In this document: in pieces, positions 8,167-14,002 of the stretch | How positions within the stretch are numbered: position 1 is the stretch's first letter | Layout: each line of letters begins with the position of its first letter | NCBI GenBank assembly: GCA_029573925.1 | Contig: JAKQBV010000168.1 | Coordinates: forward strand, 1-21,984 | Direction: 5' to 3' | DNA: 21,984 nt | DNA from: a bacterium | GTDB taxonomy: Bacteria; UBP15; UBA6099 | Translations under genes and position numbers: made by a program | The notes under the pieces: model-generated | What the model was told of the DNA's origin: nothing | What the model saw: the letters and a program-made list of their open reading frames with translations, nothing else | Database searches by the model: none

Positions 8167-8987
8167 ACGAAATCTATGTTTTTTATCGACCTGACCACGG
8201 CAAGTCCTCGCGTCGCTCTCGCGTTCGTCGGGTCGAACTCAAGCGCCCGTCGGAAACTCTCTTCCGCTTTGTCCATCAACTGCTCGCTGTGCGCTCTGTA
8301 GCATTCCGCGAGGTTCAGCATCGCCTGCGCATACCTCGGATTTATCTTCAGCGCGGTGAGAAATTCTTCCTGCGCAAGCCCGAACTGTCCTCTCTTCACA
8401 TAAAGCTCGCCGAGCCTGTTGCGAACGTCAGGATAGTTCGGCCTGAGCCTGATAGATTCCTTGAACTCCGCCAACGCCTCCTGATACATGTTCTTCTGAA
8501 ACAGGGCGTTTCCCAGATGAAAATGCACATTCGCCTGCTTGGATATCTGCTCTTCCTTTTCGTCGTGTTTCTGCGGTTCCGCCGCCGCGCGCGTCCGCTT
8601 CTCCGCTTCTCCGGCATCCTTCATCAACGCGCTCAGGTATCTGCGCGCCGCCGTGTATCTCGGATTGATGTTCAGCGCTTCTTTGAACTCGTTGATCGCT
8701 TTCTCCCGCAGGTCCAACTCATTGTAAGCCTTGCCGAGATTGTAGTGGGCGTCGGCGAAATCGGGGGCGAGCCGCGCTGCTTTTTCCAGCTTCTCAGACG
8801 CCTCTTCTATTTTCTGCATCGCCATCAGGCACTGCCCCGCCATTATCAGCGTGTCCGGCGCCTCCGGCTCAAGCTCCAGCGACGCTTCGCACTCTTCGAG
8901 CGCCCGCTCGAATTCACCCCGCTCCATGTACACTTTCCCATATGAGTAATGTTCTCTTGCGTTTATTCTTGTCTGCTCGTCAGTCAT
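8163..8987 (-). CDS. Tetratricopeptide-repeat protein, first gene of the run
   Basis: This 274-residue protein is nearly all TPR: about three repeats in residues 12-113 (YGKVYMERGEFERALEECEA, GQCLMAMQKIEEASEKLEKA, YNLGKAYNELDLREKAINEF). A charged linker at about 125-150 is followed by about three more repeats (HLGNALFQKNMYQEALAEFK, NRLGELYVKRGQFGLAQEEF, and the last before the C-terminus). There is no signal peptide, so it is cytoplasmic. The upstream sequence GGCGGAAAA gives only a weak ribosome-binding site. It is the promoter-proximal gene of the nine-gene minus-strand run and overlaps the TPR lipoprotein gene by 4 nt, so the two are probably made together on either side of the membrane. 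TPR repeats bind peptides or proteins; the specific partner is unknown. Confidence 0.89.
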   Translation of the reverse strand: MTDEQTRINAREHYSYGKVYMERGEFERALEECEASLELEPEAPDTLIMAGQCLMAMQKIEEASEKLEKAARLAPDFADAHYNLGKAYNELDLREKAINEFKEALNINPRYTAARRYLSALMKDAGEAEKRTRAAAEPQKHDEKEEQISKQANVHFHLGNALFQKNMYQEALAEFKESIRLRPNYPDVRNRLGELYVKRGQFGLAQEEFLTALKINPRYAQAMLNLAECYRAHSEQLMDKAEESFRRALEFDPTNARATRGLAVVRSIKNIDFV

Positions 8988-9030
8988 TTTTCCGCCGGAC
9001 GCAAATCCGCTCTCTGATTAATAGCATATA

Positions 9031-9046
9031 GAGGCTGTTTCGCCTC
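9031..9046 (-). other. Stem-loop at the 5' end of the nine-gene transcript
   Basis: On the minus strand GAGGC-GAAACA-GCCTC forms a 5-bp stem with a 6-nt loop. If transcription starts about 7 nt past the -10 box at 9052-9057, the message would begin with this stem-loop, a position where hairpins can slow RNA decay. It has no U-run, so it is not a terminator. Confidence 0.4.
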
Positions 9047-9051
9047 AGATG

Positions 9052-9080
9052 ATTATATACAAAGACAAATGATATTAGAA
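9052..9080 (-). promoter_or_regulatory. Likely sigma-70 promoter for the TPR/FapA run
   Basis: On the minus strand a perfect TATAAT lies at 9057-9052 in an AT-rich stretch, about 65 nt upstream of the first TPR gene. Seventeen bases further up, TTCTAA (9080-9075) is a weak -35. The -10 and its position are convincing; the -35 is not. Confidence 0.5.
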
Positions 9081-9161
9081 GAAAAAAAAGATATTTGATT
9101 CGGGTGAGGACGCCGCGCCCGCCCATGCGCCGGTTTCTATCGTGGTTTACGGTCGTTTGAA

Positions 9162-9356
9162 CCCGAATCCGTCGTTGGGATTCGGGAGCGATTGTTCAGA
9201 GCGGATGAAATGCGAGACGCAAGGCGCATTTTTGCAGTGAATAGAACATAGGGTTCATGAACAATATAAATGGGTGGCACGCACAAACTTGCTTTGTGCG
9301 TGAGTTCGCCGCTATGAACAATCGCTCCGGTTCGTCGGCTCTATAGACGAATCCGG
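9162..9356. repeat. Dense inverted-repeat region (nested stem-loops)
   Basis: This is the main content of the 423-base gene-free stretch 8988-9410. Counting left to right: a 9-bp hairpin CCCGAATCC/GGATTCGGG (9162-9170 with 9178-9186); a long-range stem 9185-9204 with 9309-9328 (19 of 20 pairs, arms GGAGCGATTGTTCA plus AGCGG); inside it a hairpin AAATGCG/CGCATTT (9208-9231), the palindrome GTTCATGAAC (9253-9262) and a 10-bp hairpin CACGCACAAA/TTTGTGCGTG (9278-9302); then CCGGTTCGTC/GACGAATCCGG with one bulged T (9327-9356). ATGAACAAT occurs twice (9258, 9315 region). GATTCGGG recurs at 9098. It may be a dispersed palindromic or MITE-like repeat, or a folded RNA. The rest of the gap holds the promoter at 9052-9080 and, near 9376-9395, two copies of AGGGTTGC. 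Confidence 0.7.
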
Positions 9357-9410
9357 GTTGAATGTTCCTTGCTCAAGGGTTGCGGAGAGGGTTGCGCTCT
9401 GTTCTCGTAT

Positions 9411-10052
9411 TCACCCGGAACAATTGACTGCCGAGACTATAGCGGCGGCCTGTTTTTCCATCGCTTCGAAATTTCTTTCCGCAACCCATTCGGGTCTGGC
9501 GATGTCCTCCCCGATGGCGACCATCGAAGCTCCCGCGTCGAAATATTCTTTGACATTTTCCAGCCTGATTCCTCCGGACGCAGCCAAGCTAATGCCAGTA
9601 AATTGGGCGGAGAGCCGCCGGACGTATGATGGGCCGCCCGCGAAATTTGCCGGGAATATCATTGCCATGTCAGCAGACGAGTCTATCGCCTGAAATATCT
9701 CCGTCGGAGTCAACGCGCCCGCCAGAACGGGCGTTTTTTCGTTTCTCGCCGCCCTTATCGTCTGCGGCAGCACTCCCGGCGTCGATATGAACCTCGCCCC
9801 TTTTTCTATCGCGGCACGCGCGGTTTTCGCGTCCGTCACCGCGCCCACACCGACGACCGCCTCGCTGTCTATCTGTAGCCGCTTGATAACTTCCGCCCAT
9901 CCGGGAATCGCTGCGGATACCTCGAACACCTTGATTCCGCCCCGGAGCATCGCCCCGGCCACTTCGAGCGCGGTAAACAAGTCCCGCGTGCGCACCGCCC
10001 CTATCAGTCCTTTTTCCTTCATGTACGTCAGCATTTTCTGGTTGGTTTTCAT
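9411..10052 (-). CDS. KDPG/KHG aldolase-like protein without the Schiff-base lysine
   Basis: The 213-residue length and fold match 2-keto-3-deoxy-6-phosphogluconate aldolase (Eda): LIGAVRTRD at the N-terminus, GGIKVFEVSAAIP with the conserved glutamate (E44), VVGVGAVTDAKTA, GARFISTPGV, then MAMIFPANFAGGPSYVRRL and ASGGIRLENV. In Eda the lysine that forms the Schiff base lies two residues before the FPA motif; here that position is Met131 (codon ATG). The usual active-site Arg after EVT is Ala48 and the Thr of GAGTV is Ala71. The usual aldolase mechanism is therefore unlikely, and the protein may act on another substrate or non-catalytically. The ATG overlaps the stop of the debranching enzyme gene as ATGA, with AAAGG 6 nt upstream, so the two are coupled. 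The family call is firm; the activity is not. Confidence 0.85.
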   Translation of the reverse strand: MKTNQKMLTYMKEKGLIGAVRTRDLFTALEVAGAMLRGGIKVFEVSAAIPGWAEVIKRLQIDSEAVVGVGAVTDAKTARAAIEKGARFISTPGVLPQTIRAARNEKTPVLAGALTPTEIFQAIDSSADMAMIFPANFAGGPSYVRRLSAQFTGISLAASGGIRLENVKEYFDAGASMVAIGEDIARPEWVAERNFEAMEKQAAAIVSAVNCSG

Positions 10053-12202
10053 TTGAGGCCTTTCTTTAGCCCTTCAAGCTCCAGTTTGACCCGCAACAGT
10101 TCGGCCACGCTCCACGCCTGAGATATGCAGCCTCTCGGCGCGTGCGGCTCGTCCCCGTCGAATATCTCCGACACCGAGCCGAGTCCTGCTTCGTCCAGAT
10201 GCTCTTCGAGGGCTTTCAGCGTCTGTTCGGCGCGCCGGACGGTCTCCGCGTTCCTTCCCCGCGTGTTCCACATCGCGCTGATGTACGGCCCCATCAGCCA
10301 GCCCCACACCGTTCCCCGGTGATACGCTCCGTCCCGCTCCAGAACTCCGCCTTCGTAACTGCCATGATAACAGAATCCTTTCTCCCGCGCCAGACTTCTC
10401 AAACCATAAGGCGTCAAAAGGGCCGCCTCGACTGTTTTCAGGACGCTCTCTCTGCGCGCCTCGTCCAACAGATGCCCATCTCCCAGAGAGAGCGCGAATA
10501 TCTGGTTCGGCCTCACCGCCGCGTCCTTCTCGCCGTTCCTCGCCACGTCGTACAGACAGCCTTTGTCGGGATTCCAGAACTTGTCGTTGAACTCCCTGCG
10601 CGTCAGTTCCGCCGTCTCGACGAACTTCACCGGCGACTTGTCCAGCAGCGCCGCCATCCGCGCCATCGCCCGCAGCGCCTCGTGCCACAACGCGTTTATC
10701 TCCACCGCTTTTCCGTGCCTCGGCGTCACCACCCAGTCTCCCACCTTCGCGTCCATCCACGTCAATTGAGTGTATTCGCTGCCCGCCGATATCAGGCCGT
10801 CCCTGTCCATGTATATTCGGTTCATCGTGCCGCGAGTGTAGTTTTCCACTATTGATTCCAGCGGATGCCACAGTTCCGCCAGAGCGGAGAGGTCCCGCGA
10901 GGCCGCCGTGTAAGCGTCCGCCGCGATTATGAACCACAACGGCGCGTCCACCGTGTTGTACGCGGGTTTGCCCCCCTCGTCCGGAAACGTGTTGGGTATC
11001 AGCCCGCCGCTCACGTGCCGCGCGTATGTCGTCAGAATCTCCCGCGCGATGTCCAGCCTGCCGGTCGCTATCGCAAGCCCCGGCAACGATATCATCGTGT
11101 CCCGGCCCCAGTCGGTGAACCAGTGGTATCCGGCGAGAATCGTCCATCCGGGCGGCCGCCGGACGATAAACGAGTCCGCCGCGAGCGCCAACCGACGCGT
11201 CGCCTCGTTCTTAGTCGGAACCTTTTCGAGCAGCGCCGACCGCCTCGCGGTTTCCGCCGCCGCCTCCCGCTCGAACGCCGCTCCCGTCCCTTCAGAGACA
11301 TCCGGCTCTTCGCCCTCCACGGAGAACAGCAGCGTCCACCCCGCCGCGCCTTCCGGGGCGGCGAACTCTCCGGGCGTGAACAAGTCCTCCGCGAAGTCCA
11401 GCCCTCTTTCTTTCTCTCTCGGATACACGAAGTTGTAGTGCCAGTCGGGGCGAGGCTCGAACGAGCCGCCCCCCGCGTTCATCGTCATCGCGGGCAGCCC
11501 GTAGTAAGGGCTTATCCTGAGCGCGCCGCCGCCGGCGGCGGAGACCGACATGTCGCAAGCGCCATTGCTTTTCGTCAACTGATGATGCCCCCTGAACGCC
11601 ATCATGGGGCGCGCTTTCAGCCTGAACCCGGCGGGCGCGGCCTTCGCTGGCTTCATTTTTCCGTCCAGCCACCGGTACTCCGCCCAGACCGCGTTCGCCC
11701 CTCGCTGCGCCATTATCGTCTTTCGCAGATATCGGCCCTCCACTCTGTAAATCCACGTCGGAAACGGGCGCGGAGCAAACGATTCGATGAGCAGATGCCC
11801 CTGCGGGTGCACGACATCCGGGCTGAACACGTTGCATGAAAGCTCCACCCGGCCCTCCGGCGTCTCCACCCATTCCTGCAGGGACGACAACAGGACGAAA
11901 CGCGACACAGGCGGTTTCAAAGACGCGACCAGCAACCCGTGATACCTTCTCGTGTTGGCCCCCGCGACGGTTCCGGACGAATACCCTCCAAGCCCGTTCG
12001 CTTCGAGCCATTCGAGAGACAGGGCTTTTCGGATGTCGCCGCAGACATCCGCGCCGAACTTCGCGCTTCCGTTCGCGCCGTTTGTTTTCTTCGCGGGCGC
12101 TTTTTTCAGCGCGGTTTTTTCCTCGATGATTTTTCCCGCCGGTTTTTTCTCCGTTTTTGGAATGGAAACATTTTTCGTTTTCGCAACTTTCTTTTCCGCC
12201 AT
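10049..12202 (-). CDS. Glycogen debranching enzyme (amylo-alpha-1,6-glucosidase, GH133-type)
   Basis: The protein has 717 residues. After a Lys/Ala-rich tail of about 50 residues comes the N-terminal beta domain with NGLGGYSSGTVAGANTRRYH. The catalytic alpha-toroid domain occupies about residues 330-710 and shows GYHWFTDWGRDTMISLPGL, GLIPNTFPDEGG, YNTVDAPLWFI, TWMDAKVGDWVVTPRHGK, RPNQIFALSL, YHRGTVWGWLMGPYI and SEIFDGDEPHAPRGCISQAW. These are the hallmarks of bacterial/archaeal debranching enzymes that hydrolyse alpha-1,6 branch points of glycogen. I start at the ATG at 12200-12202; a TTG two codons earlier is possible, and GAAAGG serves either. The basic tail is unusual for the family. It lies 94 nt after enolase and overlaps the aldolase-like gene, so the three may form one operon serving glycogen breakdown and glycolysis. 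Confidence 0.93.
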   Translation of the reverse strand: MAEKKVAKTKNVSIPKTEKKPAGKIIEEKTALKKAPAKKTNGANGSAKFGADVCGDIRKALSLEWLEANGLGGYSSGTVAGANTRRYHGLLVASLKPPVSRFVLLSSLQEWVETPEGRVELSCNVFSPDVVHPQGHLLIESFAPRPFPTWIYRVEGRYLRKTIMAQRGANAVWAEYRWLDGKMKPAKAAPAGFRLKARPMMAFRGHHQLTKSNGACDMSVSAAGGGALRISPYYGLPAMTMNAGGGSFEPRPDWHYNFVYPREKERGLDFAEDLFTPGEFAAPEGAAGWTLLFSVEGEEPDVSEGTGAAFEREAAAETARRSALLEKVPTKNEATRRLALAADSFIVRRPPGWTILAGYHWFTDWGRDTMISLPGLAIATGRLDIAREILTTYARHVSGGLIPNTFPDEGGKPAYNTVDAPLWFIIAADAYTAASRDLSALAELWHPLESIVENYTRGTMNRIYMDRDGLISAGSEYTQLTWMDAKVGDWVVTPRHGKAVEINALWHEALRAMARMAALLDKSPVKFVETAELTRREFNDKFWNPDKGCLYDVARNGEKDAAVRPNQIFALSLGDGHLLDEARRESVLKTVEAALLTPYGLRSLAREKGFCYHGSYEGGVLERDGAYHRGTVWGWLMGPYISAMWNTRGRNAETVRRAEQTLKALEEHLDEAGLGSVSEIFDGDEPHAPRGCISQAWSVAELLRVKLELEGLKKGLK

Positions 12203-12296
12203 AGTCAAAACGCCTTTCGCAAATGATAAAGATGACGCGGACGGAACGCTACGCGCGCCCCGCCTCGCGGTTCCCGTCAGCTTGGGAGGAAACCTC

Positions 12297-13616
12297 TTAC
12301 GCCTTGAAGACGCCCATCCCGAATTTCGCCGCGGAGCCGAGGTCTTCCTCGATCCGCAACAACTGGTTGTATTTGCACACTCTGTCCGTGCGGGACGCCG
12401 AGCCGGTCTTTATCTGCCCGGCGTTCGTCGCGACCGCCAGATCGGCTATCGTCGTGTCTTCCGTCTCGCCTGAACGGTGCGATACTACTGCCGTGTATCC
12501 AGCCCTCTTCGCCATCTCTATGGCGTCCAGCGTCTCTGTCACCGTGCCTATCTGGTTCAACTTGATAAGTATCGAATTGGCGATTCCCTTCTTTATTCCC
12601 TCGCGGAATATCGAAGTGTTCGTCACGTAAAGGTCGTCGCCCACGATCTGGATTTTTTTGCCCAGCGCGTCCGTGTACGCCTTCCAGCCGTCCCAGTCGC
12701 TTTCGTCCAGCGGGTCTTCGACCGACACTATCATCGGGTACTTTTTCACCCAGTTCACCCACATGTCGATCATCTGCGGAGTGGTCAGATACGACTTCTT
12801 GTCGCTCTTGAAGCCCTTTATGTAAGCCTTGCGTTTTTTGTCGTAGAAAGAGCTGGCCGCCGCGTCCATCGCAAGCCCGACCGTGCCGCCTTTGTCCACC
12901 GTCTTGTATCCCGCCGCCGTGATAGCCTTCAGCAGCATCTGGATGGCTTCTTCATTCGAGCCGAGGTTAGGCGCGAAACCGCCTTCGTCTCCCACGGATG
13001 TCGAATAACCGTTCTTTTTCAGCACTGATTTCAGCGAATGGAAAACCTCGACGCCCGTCCGCAGCGCCTCGGAAAACGTTTTCGCGCCGAGCGGCATTAT
13101 CATGAATTCCTGAATATCCACATTGTTGTCCGCGTGTTCCCCGCCGTTGATTACGTTCATCATCGGCGCGGGAAGCGTCTTGGCGTTCGCCCCGCCCAGA
13201 TATCTGTACAGCGGAAGGCCCAGCGCGCTTGCCGCCGCCTTCGCCGTCGCTATCGAAACGCCCAGCATCGCATTCGCTCCGAGATTCGCCTTTATCCGAG
13301 GCTCCTTCTTGTTCGGCGTCCCGTCCAGCTTAATCATCGTCGCGTCAATCTCGGCCTGATCCAACGCGTCCATTCCCACTATGGCGTCCGCTATCTTTCC
13401 GTTCACCGCCGCCACTGCTTTGAGAACGCCCTTGCCGTTCAGCCTTTTAGCGTCGCCGTCGCGCAACTCAAGAGCCTCGCGCGACCCCGTAGACGCCCCC
13501 GAAGGAACCGCCGCAGACCCGAAAGCGCCGCACTCCAGCGCCACTTCCACTTCAACCGTCGGGTTTCCCCTCGAATCAAATATCTCCCTCGCGCCCACAT
13601 AATCGATCATTGTCAT
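12297..13616 (-). CDS. eno: Enolase (phosphopyruvate hydratase)
   Basis: The 439 residues are full length. Visible are REIFDSRGNPTVEVEV, VPSGASTGSREALELRD, MMNVINGGEHADNNVDIQEF, SVGDEGGFAPNL (catalytic E211), metal ligands D251 (LAMDAA), E300 (SVEDPL) and D327 (VGDDLYVTN), catalytic K352 (ILIKLNQIGT) and SHRSGETEDTTIADLAVA. The enzyme converts 2-phosphoglycerate to phosphoenolpyruvate in glycolysis and may also join the RNA degradosome. AAGGAG lies about 9 nt before the ATG, with the strong promoter at 13657-13685 driving it. The 94-nt gap to the debranching enzyme gene has only a weak GC-rich hairpin and no clear terminator, so read-through is plausible. Confidence 0.98.
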   Translation of the reverse strand: MTMIDYVGAREIFDSRGNPTVEVEVALECGAFGSAAVPSGASTGSREALELRDGDAKRLNGKGVLKAVAAVNGKIADAIVGMDALDQAEIDATMIKLDGTPNKKEPRIKANLGANAMLGVSIATAKAAASALGLPLYRYLGGANAKTLPAPMMNVINGGEHADNNVDIQEFMIMPLGAKTFSEALRTGVEVFHSLKSVLKKNGYSTSVGDEGGFAPNLGSNEEAIQMLLKAITAAGYKTVDKGGTVGLAMDAAASSFYDKKRKAYIKGFKSDKKSYLTTPQMIDMWVNWVKKYPMIVSVEDPLDESDWDGWKAYTDALGKKIQIVGDDLYVTNTSIFREGIKKGIANSILIKLNQIGTVTETLDAIEMAKRAGYTAVVSHRSGETEDTTIADLAVATNAGQIKTGSASRTDRVCKYNQLLRIEEDLGSAAKFGMGVFKA

Positions 13617-13656
13617 GGCATTGATCTCCTTAACATTAAATTAATACGCATCGGGG

Positions 13657-13685
13657 ATTGTATCACCCGCGCGACGGACAGTCAA
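13657..13685 (-). promoter_or_regulatory. Sigma-70 promoter of eno
   Basis: On the minus strand TTGACT (13685-13680), a 17-nt spacer and TACAAT (13662-13657) form a near-consensus promoter. The start site would lie near 13650, giving a leader of about 34 nt that holds the AAGGAG ribosome-binding site. Confidence 0.8.
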
Positions 13686-13707
13686 TTTCACGCAAGCCGC
13701 CGCGCGC

Positions 13708-13736
13708 TTGTGAGGGGGGCGGGGTTCTGTTACAAT
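13708..13736 (+). promoter_or_regulatory. Sigma-70 promoter of the small membrane protein and pcrA
   Basis: TTGTGA (13708-13713), a 17-nt spacer containing a G-rich run, and TACAAT (13731-13736) form a good promoter. It is divergent from the eno promoter, and the two -35 boxes are only 22 bp apart. The start site would be near 13743. Confidence 0.75.
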
Positions 13737-13749
13737 GCGGATGAAGGTT

Positions 13750-13779
13750 GAGGCGGCGTTTCCGCCTCTCGAAAGGCGG
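13750..13779 (+). promoter_or_regulatory. Leader with two mutually exclusive hairpins over the ribosome-binding site
   Basis: Segment A GAGGCGG (13750-13756) pairs perfectly with B CCGCCTC (13762-13768). B can instead pair with C AGGCGG (13774-13779), which contains the AAAGG ribosome-binding site of the gene starting at 13784. A-B pairing frees the site and B-C pairing hides it. This is a plausible translation switch, but no ligand-binding aptamer is visible. Confidence 0.4.
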
Positions 13780-13783
13780 CGCG

Positions 13784-14002
13784 ATGGGCGGAAAAACAGG
13801 GCTGTTCCTCATTATGTTCGGAATAATGATTGTTGTCGCGTCAGTGTTCCGGCATGTCGCGCGGCGCAGAACATTCGGCAGCGGATATGAGTTATACATG
13901 AGAAAGAACAAACTCGAATGGCCGGTGGAAAACAACGAATTCGGCGAGAAAGTCCGCTGGACCATAGACCTCGATGAACCCGACAAAAAAGGACCCTCTT
14001 GA
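13784..14002 (+). CDS. Small single-pass membrane protein
   Basis: This 72-residue protein starts at the ATG with AAAGG 7 nt upstream; an in-frame TTG at 13748 would lie at the predicted transcript start and is less likely. Residues 5-22 (TGLFLIMFGIMIVVASVF) form one transmembrane helix, followed by a basic patch HVARRR, which suggests the C-terminus lies in the cytoplasm. The tail is polar, with LEWPVENNEFGEKVRWTIDL. I recognise no family. The gene overlaps the helicase gene by 29 nt and shares its promoter, so the two are translationally linked. The promoter, ribosome-binding site and clear membrane helix make it a likely real gene of unknown function. Confidence 0.7.
   Translation: MGGKTGLFLIMFGIMIVVASVFRHVARRRTFGSGYELYMRKNKLEWPVENNEFGEKVRWTIDLDEPDKKGPS

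Noticed and set aside
9258..9347. 29-codon plus-strand frame inside the stem-loop block, and a 42-codon minus-strand frame over the same block
   Set aside because: Neither has a convincing ribosome-binding site, and both are made of the inverted-repeat arms; repeat structure explains the bases better.
9327..9356. Hairpin as intrinsic terminator of the eno-debranching-aldolase transcript
   Set aside because: On the minus strand no U-run follows the stem, so standard termination is not supported.
10074..11147. 357-codon minus-strand frame in another phase of the debranching enzyme gene
   Set aside because: The codons of the debranching enzyme give all family motifs; this is a high-GC shadow frame.
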